The notes beneath the pieces were generated by a model, which was not told the DNA's origin, did no database searches, and saw only the letters and a program-made list of their open reading frames with translations. 64,000 bases of DNA, taken from positions 434,001-498,000 of the forward strand of contig NZ_FNGP01000003.1 of the NCBI RefSeq assembly GCF_900103275.1, in the 5' to 3' direction. Below are positions 34,758 to 44,541 of the stretch, in pieces. Origin of the DNA: Tessaracoccus oleiagri (GTDB lineage: Bacteria; Actinomycetota; Actinomycetes; Propionibacteriales; Propionibacteriaceae). Both the position numbers and the translations under genes were made by a program. Within the stretch, counting starts at the first letter, position 1. Each line of letters opens with the position of its first letter.

Positions 34758-35381
34758 TCAGCGCGTGGCGCTGAAGTCGAATTTGACCTCGATGTCGGGG
34801 TCGACGCCCTCGACGATGCTGCTGTAGAACGTCTCGGCCTGCTCCATCAGCAGTTCTTTGTTGGCGTCGATGTAGTCCTGCTGGCCGCCGTCGTCGAGGA
34901 TCTCGTTGATCATGTCGATGGTGTCCGCCTCCGGCGTGATCCAGCTCAGCAGGCCGTTGTTCTCGGCGGCGAGACGGAAGCTCTCGTTGTCGTGGCCGAT
35001 GAAGACGAATTCCGGGATCGTGATGCGCACGGTGTCCTCGTCGACCTGCCGGATGGACACCTCGCCGCCTTCGATGCCCAGCTTGGCGTCGAAGCTGTAC
35101 TGCAGGAACGACGCCCTCTGGCTGCCGGGGATCTCGACGCCCATGAAGGTGCTCCGATCCGTCTTCTCGGAGATGCCTTGGATACCGAGGCTCAGGAGCA
35201 CCACCTGCTCCTCGCGCGTCACCGCGCTGACCACGCGGGTTCCGCGATCGTCCGCTGCTCCGCCAAACAGGGCAGACTCGGGGAAGGCCTTCATAGCGAG
35301 GAAGGTCAGGAGTCCGCCCAGGATGAGTGCTCCTGCCAGGCGCGGCCAAGCGGGCCTTGGCTTCGTCTCCGGTGTCTCCAT
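34758..35381 (-). CDS. DUF4230-type membrane-anchored protein
   Basis: 207 residues. One N-terminal membrane segment (ARLAGALILGGLLTFLAMKA region, about 14-33) is followed by an extracytoplasmic beta-rich domain with SYDFDAKLGIEGGEV-like sequence and FVFIGHDNESFRLAAENNG. The C-terminal helix pattern (AETFYSSIVEGVDPDIEVKF) fits DUF4230 proteins. Function is unknown for the family. It is the first intact chromosomal gene after the island and lies four bases beyond the helicase relic. Confidence 0.65.
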   Translation of the reverse strand: METPETKPRPAWPRLAGALILGGLLTFLAMKAFPESALFGGAADDRGTRVVSAVTREEQVVLLSLGIQGISEKTDRSTFMGVEIPGSQRASFLQYSFDAKLGIEGGEVSIRQVDEDTVRITIPEFVFIGHDNESFRLAAENNGLLSWITPEADTIDMINEILDDGGQQDYIDANKELLMEQAETFYSSIVEGVDPDIEVKFDFSATR

Positions 35382-35512
35382 GTCATGTCCCTTCCCTCAC
35401 GCCCCGTCGCGTGTATACCCGTGTCCGGACGAGCAGATCCACGAGAGCCGCGCCACCCCCGCGTGTGCCGCTTGGCACGGACGATAGCAGCCGACGGCGA
35501 TGGCCGTATCCA

Positions 35513-36886
35513 TCATCGGCCGACCAGGTGCACGCCGCGGATGGACGCGTCCATGATGACGGCGGTGTGCACGAAGGGCATGGGTTTGCCGGCGCGCTCC
35601 AGAGACTGGGTGATCTGCATCAGGCAGCCGGGGTTCGCCGTCACGAGAAGCTCAGCGCCGGTGGTGAGGATGTTCGCCGCCTTGCGGTCGCCGAGCGCGG
35701 TGGCGGGCTCCGGGTTGAGCACGTTGTACACACCTGCGGAGCCGCAGCAGATCTCGGACTCGGGGATCTCCCGCAGCGTCACGCCCGGGATGCCGCGCAA
35801 CAGGGCGCGCGGCTGTGTCACGACGCGTTGCGCGTGCCGGAGGTGGCAGGCGTCGTGGTAAGCGACGACGACCTCGCGCCCGTCGGGTGCGATCGGGTGA
35901 CGCGGCGCGACCGGCCCGAGCTCGACGAGGATCTCGGACAGGTCGGCCACCCGCTCCGAGAAGGCACGGGCGCGCTCGGCGTACGCGGGGTCGTCGGCGA
36001 GCAGGTGCGCGTAGTCCTTCATCGTCGACCCGCACCCGGCGGCGTTCACGACGATCCGGTCCACGCCGGCGGCGTCGAACGTGTCGATGAGCCGACGGGC
36101 GAAGGTGAGCCCCTCCTCCTCGCGGCCGGCGTGCACCGACAGCGCCCCGCAGCAACCCTGACGCCGCGGGGCGATCACGTCGCAGCCCTCGGCGGCGAGC
36201 ACCCGCGCGGTGGCGGCGTTCACGTCGCCGAAGAACTCCCGCTGCACGCAGCCCGTCAGCATCCCGACGACCGCCCGCCGCTTCCCGACGGCCGGGGTGC
36301 GCTCAGGCACCGATTCCCGCTTGCCGAGCCCGGGGACGAGCGCCTGCATCGCGTCGAGCTGGGGGCTCAGTCTGCCGACGACGCCGGTGCGCCGCACCAG
36401 CCCGAGTGCCCCCGTCCTCTGGCCGAGGCGCAGCAGCGTCCTGACGACCCGGAGCCGCTCGGGATGGGGCATGAGCGCGAAGAGCAACGCCCTGATGGCC
36501 CTCTCCCTCGGGGGCCGCGCGACGCGGCGCTCCACCTGGGCGCGCGTGGCCTCCAGGAGCTTGTCGTACTGGACGCCGGACGGGCAAGCGGTGACGCAGG
36601 CCATGCAGCCGAGGCAGGCGTCGAAGTGCGACACCATCGACGTGGTCAACGGCGCTCCCTCGACACCGGACCGCATGAGGTCGATGCGTCCCCGCGGGGA
36701 GTCCATCTCCTCGCCCCAGAGCACGTAGGTGGGGCAGGTGGTGAGGCAGAAGCCGCAGTGCACGCAGTCGTCCAGGAGCTCGGGGCTCGGTGGGCGGTGC
36801 GCGTCGAAGGACGGGCGGGCCAGCACCGTCGCCTCCTCCCCGAACAACGTCGGCATCCCCAGCTCCACCTTGCGCACCCCGGCCAT
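35513..36886 (-). CDS. glcF: Glycolate oxidase iron-sulfur subunit
   Basis: 457 residues from ATG 36886. Two [4Fe-4S] motifs are present: Cys41, 44, 47, 51 (CVHCGFCLTTCP) and Cys91, 94, 97, 101 (CLGCMACVTACP). Two CCG domains follow, with GCVQREFFGDV, GCCGALSVHAG, DACHLRHAQR and CCGSAGVYN. It passes electrons from the flavin subunits to the quinone pool at the membrane. The start is two bases after the glcE stop, so the three genes form one operon, glcD-glcE-glcF. Confidence 0.92.
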   Translation of the reverse strand: MAGVRKVELGMPTLFGEEATVLARPSFDAHRPPSPELLDDCVHCGFCLTTCPTYVLWGEEMDSPRGRIDLMRSGVEGAPLTTSMVSHFDACLGCMACVTACPSGVQYDKLLEATRAQVERRVARPPRERAIRALLFALMPHPERLRVVRTLLRLGQRTGALGLVRRTGVVGRLSPQLDAMQALVPGLGKRESVPERTPAVGKRRAVVGMLTGCVQREFFGDVNAATARVLAAEGCDVIAPRRQGCCGALSVHAGREEEGLTFARRLIDTFDAAGVDRIVVNAAGCGSTMKDYAHLLADDPAYAERARAFSERVADLSEILVELGPVAPRHPIAPDGREVVVAYHDACHLRHAQRVVTQPRALLRGIPGVTLREIPESEICCGSAGVYNVLNPEPATALGDRKAANILTTGAELLVTANPGCLMQITQSLERAGKPMPFVHTAVIMDASIRGVHLVGR

Positions 36887-36888
36887 GT

Positions 36889-38094
36889 TCAGATCCCTCC
36901 GACGAAGCGGCCCGGCGCCAGCGTCCGGGCCGGGTCGAACTCCTGCTTGACGCGTCGCATGAGGTCGATCGCCGGGACCGGTCCCCAGCTGTCCAGCTGC
37001 GGTTTCACGTCGGCCGGCGCGTCCAGCGCGACGGTGGACCCGCCGAGCTCGATGCTCAGGGTCCGCAGCGACTGCACCACGGCGGCCCGGCGCAATCCCG
37101 CGCCTCCGCTCCGTCCGGCGGCGTACAGCACGCCCGTGCCGGCAGATCCCCGGACGCCCAGCCCGAGTGACGTGGCGTGGGCGACGAGTTGCGGCACGCC
37201 GCTCAGCCGGGCAGTGGTCTTCATCAGAAGGTCGCCCTCCGGCAGCTGGCCCCACCAGGCCGGGGGAGCGGACGAGACTCGGGCGCCGTCGAGCTGCGCG
37301 GCCAGCGCCTCCGCGCGGGCGGTGGCCCCGTCGGCGCTGCCCTCGAGGAGCGCCGAGACCTGGAGGGCGCCATCTGGTGGGGCGTGCAGCTCGAGCGCGC
37401 GAGGGACCAACTGGGAGTGCACCACCGCGGCGAGCACACCGGGCAGTTGCTCGGGCCCGACGTCGAGGGTCACCCAGCGGCTCGCCTCCGGCAGGGGATG
37501 CAGCCGCAGCGTCACCTCGGTGATCACCGCTAGCGTCCCGTAGGACCCGGTGAGCAGTTTGGCGAGGTCGTAGCCGGCGACGTTCTTGACCACCCTGCCA
37601 CCGGCCTTCGCCACCACACCGTCTGCGCGGACGTACTTCACGCCGATGACGAGGTCGCGGATCGCCCCGGTCCACATCCGCCGTGGCCCGGACAGGTTCG
37701 TCGCGACGGCCCCGCCGACCGTCGAGCCGAGCGGGTCGTCGACGACGAGCTGGTGTCCGCCCTCGGCGAGCAGGGCCTGGAGACGTGCGAGCGGCATCCC
37801 GGCGCCGACGATGGCGACGAGGTCCCCGCGCGAATGCTCCACGAGGGCGTCCAAGCCGGTGGTGTCGAGGAGCACCTCGCAGCGCTCCGGGGGCCGGCCC
37901 CAGGACAGCTTCGTGCCGTTGCCGCGCGCGACCACCGTGAGTCCCCGTCCGTGGCAGGCGCGCAGTAGCGCCGACACCTCGTCGGTCGTCCGCGGCCGCG
38001 CCACGACCTGTGGCCGGACGCCGTCGACGTGGTCAGCGTCCTCCGCCTCGCGCACCTCGCAGGCCGCCGACAGCACCGCTCGCAGCAGGCTCAT
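36889..38094 (-). CDS. glcE: Glycolate oxidase FAD-binding subunit
   Basis: 401 residues from ATG 38094, which shares one base with the glcD stop (TGATG). A PCMH-type FAD-binding domain is visible: VVARGNGTKLSWG, DPLGSTVGGAVATNLSGPRR and GGRVVKNVAGYDLAKLLTGS, the last being the GlcE signature. It is shorter than GlcD, as usual. Together with GlcD and GlcF it oxidises glycolate to glyoxylate. Confidence 0.92.
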   Translation of the reverse strand: MSLLRAVLSAACEVREAEDADHVDGVRPQVVARPRTTDEVSALLRACHGRGLTVVARGNGTKLSWGRPPERCEVLLDTTGLDALVEHSRGDLVAIVGAGMPLARLQALLAEGGHQLVVDDPLGSTVGGAVATNLSGPRRMWTGAIRDLVIGVKYVRADGVVAKAGGRVVKNVAGYDLAKLLTGSYGTLAVITEVTLRLHPLPEASRWVTLDVGPEQLPGVLAAVVHSQLVPRALELHAPPDGALQVSALLEGSADGATARAEALAAQLDGARVSSAPPAWWGQLPEGDLLMKTTARLSGVPQLVAHATSLGLGVRGSAGTGVLYAAGRSGGAGLRRAAVVQSLRTLSIELGGSTVALDAPADVKPQLDSWGPVPAIDLMRRVKQEFDPARTLAPGRFVGGI

Positions 38095-39572
38095 CAGAAC
38101 ACCTCCACGCCGTCGGCGGCCAAGGGATGGCTGCCCTGACGAATCCGTGGACGCTCCCCGCAAAGACGGGGAGTGGGATAGATCTTCCCGGGGTTCGCGA
38201 TGCCGGCGGGGTCGAACGCGCAGCGGATGAGCTGCATCGAGTCGAGGTCGTCGGCGTCGAACATCCGCGGCATGTAGCGGGCCTTGTCGAGCCCGACGCC
38301 GTGCTCGCCGGTGATGGAGCCGCCGTGCTCGATGCAGAGGTCGAGGATCATGCCGGAGACCTCCTCGGCGCGCTCGGTGGCGCCGGGCTCCGAAGCGTCG
38401 AACAGGACGAGGGGGTGAAGGTTGCCGTCGCCGGCGTGGAAGACGTTGGCGACGCGGACGCCCTTCTCGGCGCTGATCTCGCCCATCCGGTGCAGCACCG
38501 CCGACAGCGAGGTGCGGGGCACCACACCGTCCTGGACGATGTAGTCCGGCGAGATCCGCCCGACCGCGGCGAACGCCGACTTCCGGCCCTTCCAGATCTC
38601 CGCCCGCTCGAACGCGTCGGTGGCCATCCGGAACTCGAAACAGCCCGTCTCGAGGCAGATGGCCTCCACCGCGGCGTACTCGTGCGCCACCTCCAGCGCC
38701 GAGCCGTCCAGTTCCACCACCAGCACCGCGCCCGCGCCCGCGGGGTAGCCGCACGAGACGGCCTTCTCCGCCGCCTCGATCGCCAGCGCGTCCATGATCT
38801 CGATCGCGGCGGGCACGATCCCGGCCGCGATGATCGCCGACGTGGCCGCCCCGGCCTGGTCGATGGTGGCGAAGCCCGCGAGGATCGTGCGGACCTCCTC
38901 AGGCAGCCGGGTGAGCCGCAGCGTTGCCCTCGTCGCGATGCCCAGTGTCCCCTCGGAGCCGACGAAGGCGCCGAGCAGGTCGTACCCCGGCGCGTCGGGC
39001 GCCTCGGTGCCGAGGGTGACCTGCTCGCCGGCCGGGGTCACGACGTCGAGCGCCAGCACGTGTCCCGACGTGAAGCCGTACTTCAGGCAGTGGGCGCCGC
39101 CGGAGTTCTCCGCTACGTTGCCGCCGATGGAGCAGATCTGCTGGCTGCTGGGGTCGGGCGCGAAGTAGTAGCCCTCGGGGTTGGCCGCCTTGCTGACGGC
39201 CAGGTTGATCACGCCCGGATCCCCGACCGCGCGCTGGTCCTCGCGCCGGATCGAGTGCAGGGTTCGGAGGCGGCTCGTGACGATCAACACCCCATCGGCG
39301 TGGGGGAGCGCGCCGCCCGAGAGGCCGGTCCCGGAGCCGCGGGCCACGAACGGCACGCGGCGCCTCGCGCAGGCGCGGACGGTGGCGACGATCTGCTCGA
39401 CGGTGTCGGCCAGGACAACGAGCGCGGGCGTCACCCGGTGCGACGTCAGCCCGTCGCACTCGTAGGTCCGCAGCTGCGTGGGGTCGGTGATCAGCAGGTG
39501 TTCCGGCAGTTGGGTGCGCAGGTCGTCGAGCACGTCCCGCACGCTCCCGTGCGGCAGTCCTGAATCAGTCAT
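38094..39572 (-). CDS. glcD: Glycolate oxidase subunit, FAD-linked
   Basis: 492 residues from ATG 39572, preceded by AGGAGGG. The FAD-binding PCMH domain has VPFVARGSGTGLSGGAL, PDPSSQQICSIGGNVAENSGG and FVGSEGTLGIATRATLRL. The C-terminal FAD-oxidase domain ends with HAGDGNLHPLVLFD and SITGEHGVGLDKARYM. It is the catalytic subunit for glycolate or D-lactate. The operon is divergent from the KAP-ATPase gene, with a 118-base spacer. Confidence 0.93.
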   Translation of the reverse strand: MTDSGLPHGSVRDVLDDLRTQLPEHLLITDPTQLRTYECDGLTSHRVTPALVVLADTVEQIVATVRACARRRVPFVARGSGTGLSGGALPHADGVLIVTSRLRTLHSIRREDQRAVGDPGVINLAVSKAANPEGYYFAPDPSSQQICSIGGNVAENSGGAHCLKYGFTSGHVLALDVVTPAGEQVTLGTEAPDAPGYDLLGAFVGSEGTLGIATRATLRLTRLPEEVRTILAGFATIDQAGAATSAIIAAGIVPAAIEIMDALAIEAAEKAVSCGYPAGAGAVLVVELDGSALEVAHEYAAVEAICLETGCFEFRMATDAFERAEIWKGRKSAFAAVGRISPDYIVQDGVVPRTSLSAVLHRMGEISAEKGVRVANVFHAGDGNLHPLVLFDASEPGATERAEEVSGMILDLCIEHGGSITGEHGVGLDKARYMPRMFDADDLDSMQLIRCAFDPAGIANPGKIYPTPRLCGERPRIRQGSHPLAADGVEVF

Positions 39573-39690
39573 CGGCGACCCTCCTCGGTGCCAGTCTGGC
39601 AGAGAAGCGGCGCCGCTGGAGGGGGAGGCCGCACGTCTGCCTGGGACAGTTCCCCATGGAGTTTCCCCCCTCCGCATCCGATACTGGAGT

Positions 39691-42600
39691 ATGAGCGATC
39701 GTGGTCTCGCGGTCTATGTGGTGGGGGAGCCTCAGCGGTTGCAGCAAGCGCTGGCGCAGGACCTGGCCGAGTTCGAGCTCGGGACGATCGCGTCCGCCAC
39801 CCTGCCCGATGGTTGGAGCAAGGAGGCGGCCGGCGCGGTGGTCATCCTGCTCGTCGCCCCGGCCGAGGGCGGTCCGGCCGATCCGGGACGCCTCCTCGCG
39901 GGCCTGTCGCGCCTTGGCGCCTCCGTGGTACTGGCGGCCCTCGGCGGAGCCGAAGTCTCGGGAGCGCTCCGCGAAGTCCCCGCCGTCGACATCTCCGCCT
40001 GGGCGGCCCGTCGTGACCCCGAGCCCCTGCGAGAACTGGTGGAGGTGATCCGCGCCCTCCAAGCACGGCCACCGGCAGGACAGTCCTCCGATGACGCCGA
40101 CCTCGCGCAGGGGGGTGCCAGCGACGAAACCGTGCGCGAGTTCCTACGGCAACAGGGGAAGGAAGCGCGGCCCGCGACGCCGCAGGACGCGGTCGCGGTC
40201 GAGGCGCGGGGCCTCCGGCCGGGCACGCTCGAGTTGCTGGTGTTGGCCGAGCGCATCGCCGCGCACAGAGGCGCGCCCGCCGGCGCGATGGACGTCGTGC
40301 TCGCCGCCACGGTGCGTCCCGCCATGACCGAACTCGACCCCAGCGGGATCGAGGGCGGGGCGACCCACGCCCTCCACGCGGCGATACCGGAACCACGCAG
40401 TGAGCGACTGGCAGCAGCGATGGCTGCCGCGGGCGCCGGTCGGTTCCAGTTGGAGCGTGGGGCCGAGACGCTCCGCCCGAGCGGGACCAGCGTGGTGGTG
40501 TCGAGCGAAGTGGCCGTACTCGTCGAGGAGTCGCGCCGGCTGGCCGCCGCCGTGCGGTCCGCGGGGGAGAAGCATCTGACGGCCCCGGAGGCCTACTCCC
40601 ATCACCTCGTGGCCGTCGCGCTGGCCAGATCGCCGTTGCCGTGGCCGGTCACCAGGGCGTTGGGCATCGACGGGGATGCCCTCCGCCTCAGCCTCCTCGG
40701 GGCGATCCGGGATCGATGGCGGGACGAGGACCCGACGCACTGGAACGGATTCCTGGCGCCGCCGCCGGGCGAAGCGGTGTCGACCTTCCACCACGACGAC
40801 ACCCGCCAACGTGACCTCCTCGCCGAGGACAGCCTCAACATCGAGCCGCACGTGCGGGCACTGGCCCTCCTGATCACCTCGAAGGTGCTCAAACCGCCGC
40901 TGGCGGTCGGGCTCTTCGGGGACTGGGGCTCCGGCAAGACGTACTTCATGCGCGCGCTACGGCAGGAGATCGACCGGCTGACCGAGGACGCGCGGAGGTC
41001 CGGACTGCCGCAGCGTGAGCTCCCGGTGTACCGCAACATCGCCCAGATCGAGTTCAACGCGTGGCACTTCGTGGATGCGGACCTCTGGGCCAGCCTCGCC
41101 GACTACATCTTCGCCAACCTGCGGATCAGGCCGGAGGAGGATGCGAGTGATGTCACGAGCCGACGCGAGATGTACGTCAGGAAGCTGAGCGAGCAGGGAG
41201 CAGCGATCCGACAGATCGAGACCGAGCGGCTGCATCTGCGGGCGCAGATCGAGCGCTCCGAGGCCGAGCTCATCCAGGTCCAGGCCCACGCGCGACTCCG
41301 CCTCGACCTCAGGCAGCGAGCCCGCGCCTTGGTGCGCGCCTCCGGGACGACGACGGAGCGCGTGGAGGAACTGGTCAACCGACTCGGCCTTCCGGCCGTC
41401 GGGGACAGCGTCGCGGAACTTCAACGAGCGCTGGACGAAGCGCGCGGCGTCACCATGGGCAGCCGGTCGACCTTCGCGGTCATCGCGGGCCGGTACGGCG
41501 CGGGCTGGTCGCTGCTCGCGGTCGCGGCGCTGCTGCTCGGCCCGCTCGTGCTGTGGCTCACGACCCTCGTCGACGTGAGTGGGATCGAAAGGGCTGCCGC
41601 CACCGCGGCCGGTTCCCTGGGAGGCGCTGCGGCCCTGATCCGCACGGCGAGCGGGGCGGCGAGCGGCATGACCAGGCAGATCGACGAACTCAACCAGCAG
41701 CTGGAACGAGAGGTCGAGGACAGCGACGAGATGAAGAGGCATCGCTCGGTGCTCGAAGAGCTACGTGCCCGTGAGAAGGCGCTCGCCGAGGAGGAAGCGA
41801 ATCTGCACCGCCAGCTGAAGCAGGTGGAGGAGTCCTTGAGGGAGCTGAACCCCGCGAAGCAGCTCGCCGATTTCATCCTCAGCCGGACCGACTCCGACGA
41901 CTATCGCAAGCACCTGGGCCTCGCCTCGCTCATCCGACGGGACTTCGAGGCCCTCGCCCTCCACATCGACGAGTTCAACGCGTCGCTCGAGTCGGTGCCG
42001 CCGGGCGACGCGCCCGACGGGAAGGACGCCGAGGACGAGGAGAGCGTCTACCACGTCAACCGGATCGTGCTGTACATCGACGACCTCGATCGCTGCCCGC
42101 CGGAGACCGTGGCGAAGGTGCTGCAGGCAGTGCACCTGCTGCTCGCCTTCCCGCTGTTCGTCGTGGTCGTGGGGGTCGACGCGCGCTGGCTGTCGCGATC
42201 CCTGTCCGAGCACTACGAGGGCCTGCTCGGTCCGTACGACCGTGACGGCAGCGTCAGCGCCACGCCGCAGGACTACCTTGAGAAGATCTTCCAGATCCCC
42301 TTCTGGTTGCGTCCCATGCCGCTCGAGGCGACCAGCCGGCTCCTCGACGCGCTCACCGGTACGACGGGCGAGCCACCCGCTGCCCCCGCGACCGACGGTC
42401 GCGACTCCCTGCCTCCGGTTGATGTGCCGCGGAGCCCTGACGATGATGGGCGCGAGGAGGGGCGCACCGAGGCCCCCGCCACGGCCGCCGCGACGGTGGC
42501 CGACCCGACGGCGCGAGAGGCCAAGCCGGAAGCCGTCCAGACCGCATCCCCGTACGCGCTGCGCCTCGCGGCCACGGAGGTCACGCCGGCCGAACGCTCC

Positions 42601-43053
42601 TTCCTGCAGGAACTGAGACCGATGCTCGGGCGTTCTCCCCGCTCGCTCACCCGTTACGTGAACATCTTTCGCCTGCTTCGAGCGGTGGACCAGCACGAGA
42701 ACGCCGGCAACCCCTCGGCCGCCAGGGAGGGGGTCGATGAAGCGACGATGTTCCTGCTCGCCGTCCTCACGGGCTACCCGGGCATTGCGCACCCGCTCAT
42801 GGCCGAGATCGCCGGGGTAAGGGACGCTGTGGATGCCGCCGGAGGACTCGTCCAGCTCGCCCGGAACGCCCGGGAGCGAATGCACGACGCCGAGGTGGAG
42901 CTGGGGGCGCAGTGGGATCTGCTCGAGCGGTGGCTCGAGCAGCACGCGGACTGGGCCGGGCGGCAGAGGCTCGCGGAATGGCCCATGAAGGCGCATCGGG
43001 TGGCGCGCTACTCGTACCGGTTCGACGCAATGGCGCCGACCAGCCCGAGGTGA
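39691..43053 (+). CDS. KAP-family P-loop NTPase
   Basis: 1120 residues from ATG 39691 (GGAG six bases upstream). The N-terminal ~360 residues have no recognised domain. Walker A is GDWGSGKT at 410-417 and Walker B is YIDDLDRCPPE with Asp797-Asp798. Between them lie a coiled coil (roughly 470-560), a membrane segment at about 607-630 and a second coiled coil (680-740). This is the KAP arrangement, in which a membrane segment is inserted in the NTPase domain. A Pro/Asp-rich linker and a helical tail follow. KAP ATPases act at the membrane in signalling, and some bacterial ones belong to phage-defence loci. Here it stands alone, so its role is open. Confidence 0.85.
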   Translation: MSDRGLAVYVVGEPQRLQQALAQDLAEFELGTIASATLPDGWSKEAAGAVVILLVAPAEGGPADPGRLLAGLSRLGASVVLAALGGAEVSGALREVPAVDISAWAARRDPEPLRELVEVIRALQARPPAGQSSDDADLAQGGASDETVREFLRQQGKEARPATPQDAVAVEARGLRPGTLELLVLAERIAAHRGAPAGAMDVVLAATVRPAMTELDPSGIEGGATHALHAAIPEPRSERLAAAMAAAGAGRFQLERGAETLRPSGTSVVVSSEVAVLVEESRRLAAAVRSAGEKHLTAPEAYSHHLVAVALARSPLPWPVTRALGIDGDALRLSLLGAIRDRWRDEDPTHWNGFLAPPPGEAVSTFHHDDTRQRDLLAEDSLNIEPHVRALALLITSKVLKPPLAVGLFGDWGSGKTYFMRALRQEIDRLTEDARRSGLPQRELPVYRNIAQIEFNAWHFVDADLWASLADYIFANLRIRPEEDASDVTSRREMYVRKLSEQGAAIRQIETERLHLRAQIERSEAELIQVQAHARLRLDLRQRARALVRASGTTTERVEELVNRLGLPAVGDSVAELQRALDEARGVTMGSRSTFAVIAGRYGAGWSLLAVAALLLGPLVLWLTTLVDVSGIERAAATAAGSLGGAAALIRTASGAASGMTRQIDELNQQLEREVEDSDEMKRHRSVLEELRAREKALAEEEANLHRQLKQVEESLRELNPAKQLADFILSRTDSDDYRKHLGLASLIRRDFEALALHIDEFNASLESVPPGDAPDGKDAEDEESVYHVNRIVLYIDDLDRCPPETVAKVLQAVHLLLAFPLFVVVVGVDARWLSRSLSEHYEGLLGPYDRDGSVSATPQDYLEKIFQIPFWLRPMPLEATSRLLDALTGTTGEPPAAPATDGRDSLPPVDVPRSPDDDGREEGRTEAPATAAATVADPTAREAKPEAVQTASPYALRLAATEVTPAERSFLQELRPMLGRSPRSLTRYVNIFRLLRAVDQHENAGNPSAAREGVDEATMFLLAVLTGYPGIAHPLMAEIAGVRDAVDAAGGLVQLARNARERMHDAEVELGAQWDLLERWLEQHADWAGRQRLAEWPMKAHRVARYSYRFDAMAPTSPR

Positions 43054-43058
43054 GCGGG

Positions 43059-44084
43059 TCACTGCTCGCTCCACCAGCCGCCCAACTCGTCGGGCTCGCC
43101 GGGGCTGGACCCCGGGGTCGACCGCCCCAGCAGCCGCTCGCCGAGGCGGCGCATGGCCTGCTGCAGTTCGGGGGGATCGAGCACGGTCATGCGCCAGGGG
43201 ACCAGCGCGAGCTGGCGCGCCATCTCGTCCAGGTCGTCGCCTCCCGTCTCGAGGATGCAGCCGTCGCCGTCCGGGGTCACGGTGCCGGCCCCCGGCGGAA
43301 TCGCCTTCCGCACGGAGTCGCAGTCGGCCTCGATCCGGATCCTCGCCACGTGCTCGTACACCGTCTGGCTGACCTCACGGCCCACGTAGGCCGCGGCGTC
43401 CGGGGCCGGTCTGGGCCGGAATCGCCAGCCCGGCGTGCGCACGTCGGACATGCGGTCCAGCCGGAAGGTGCGCCAGTCGCCGCGTAGCACGTCGTAGCCG
43501 AGCAGGTACCACTTGCGCATCGTCGCCACCAGCCGGTACGGCTCGACGCGACGCTCGCCCGACCCGAGTGGTGACGTGTAGTCGAAGGTCACGAGCTCGT
43601 GGTCGCGGATGCCACGGGCCAGCGCGAGCAGGATCTTCCCGTCCACGACCGGCACGGTCGGGTCGAGGGTGACGGTGGCGTGGTGGATCGCGTCCACCTG
43701 GGCGCGGAGCGCGGCGGGGAGGACCTGGTCCAGCTTCGCCAGGGTCCGCACCGCCGCCTCGCCGAGTCCCTCGATCGTTCCGCCGGCCGCCAGCCGCAGG
43801 CACACGGCCACGGCGACCGCCTCGTCGTCGTTGAGCAGCAGGGGCGGGAGCCGTCGCCCGACGCCGAGCTGGTACCCGCCGCCCGCGCCGTGGTCGGCCT
43901 TCACGGGGTAGCCGAGTTCGCGGAGCAGTTCGATGTCGCGACGGATGCTGCGCGTCGACACCCCCAATCGACGCGCCAGCTCGCTCCCGCTCCACACGGG
44001 CCGCGACTGGAGCAGGTCCAGCAACCGCAGCACCCGGGCCGTAGCGCTGAGCTTCGGCTCCGTCACCCTTCGATGATGCGCCAT
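43059..44084 (-). CDS. WYL-domain transcriptional regulator (YafY type)
   Basis: 341 residues from ATG 44084; GTG 44066 (TEPKLSATARVLRLLDLL) is a credible alternative. The N-terminal DeoR-like winged helix (GSELARRLGVSTRSIRRDIE) is followed by the WYL domain with RRVEPYRLVATMRKWYLLGY and WRTFRLDRMSDV, and a C-terminal WCX extension. WYL regulators sense nucleotides or nucleic acid fragments and often repress nearby genes. The divergent small gene is the obvious target, and a TAGGAC palindrome lies between them. It ends five bases from the KAP gene (convergent). Confidence 0.88.
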   Translation of the reverse strand: MAHHRRVTEPKLSATARVLRLLDLLQSRPVWSGSELARRLGVSTRSIRRDIELLRELGYPVKADHGAGGGYQLGVGRRLPPLLLNDDEAVAVAVCLRLAAGGTIEGLGEAAVRTLAKLDQVLPAALRAQVDAIHHATVTLDPTVPVVDGKILLALARGIRDHELVTFDYTSPLGSGERRVEPYRLVATMRKWYLLGYDVLRGDWRTFRLDRMSDVRTPGWRFRPRPAPDAAAYVGREVSQTVYEHVARIRIEADCDSVRKAIPPGAGTVTPDGDGCILETGGDDLDEMARQLALVPWRMTVLDPPELQQAMRRLGERLLGRSTPGSSPGEPDELGGWWSEQ

Positions 44085-44099
44085 CGAGCCGCTGAGTCA

Positions 44100-44118
44100 T
44101 AGGACCTTTCTCGTCCTA
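44100..44118. promoter_or_regulatory. Palindromic operator candidate for the WYL regulator
   Basis: TAGGAC (44100-44105), seven bases, GTCCTA (44113-44118): a perfect 6+6 inverted repeat in the spacer between the WYL gene and the divergent small gene. The position suits autoregulation. Confidence 0.5.
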
Positions 44119-44177
44119 ATTCGGTCGCAGTATTTGTTCGGAAATCCCACGCAACCATCCGCTGAACGGAGCGTCCC

Positions 44178-44471
44178 ATGTCCACCGTCGCCTGGAAGTT
44201 CACGGACTTCCTGCACCTCCCGCATCGTGTGCGGGCCGCGGCACCCACCGTCGTGATCCCTGTGGTCGACGAGGCGCCCACCGTCGAGGAGCCGGCCCGT
44301 TCCGGGGCCTGGTCCCGCTGGTTCGCCTGGCTGCGGCGCCCCGACGACCCGCTCCCGTACGAGCCGAATTCGGCGGAGGCGCACCTGCGCAACGAGTCCT
44401 ACCGGCACAACATCGAGTCGATGCGTCGTTCGGAGGCCATGCGCTACATGTCCATGCGCAGCATCCGCTGA
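44178..44471 (+). CDS. Small hypothetical protein
   Basis: 97 residues from ATG 44178 with GGAGCG upstream. It is rich in Trp, Arg and Met (SRWFAWLRRPDDPLPYEPN, MRRSEAMRYMSMRSIR) and has no membrane segment. I do not recognise a family. Being divergent from the WYL regulator across a palindrome suggests regulation by it. The C-terminal Arg/Met pattern may bind nucleic acid or membrane, which is speculation. Confidence 0.6.
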   Translation: MSTVAWKFTDFLHLPHRVRAAAPTVVIPVVDEAPTVEEPARSGAWSRWFAWLRRPDDPLPYEPNSAEAHLRNESYRHNIESMRRSEAMRYMSMRSIR

Positions 44472-44541
44472 CCCCGGTCACATCCCGGTCACCGCGGTCC
44501 TTCGTCGGGGTTGGCGGCGGTGCCGGGCCTACGCTGTCGCC

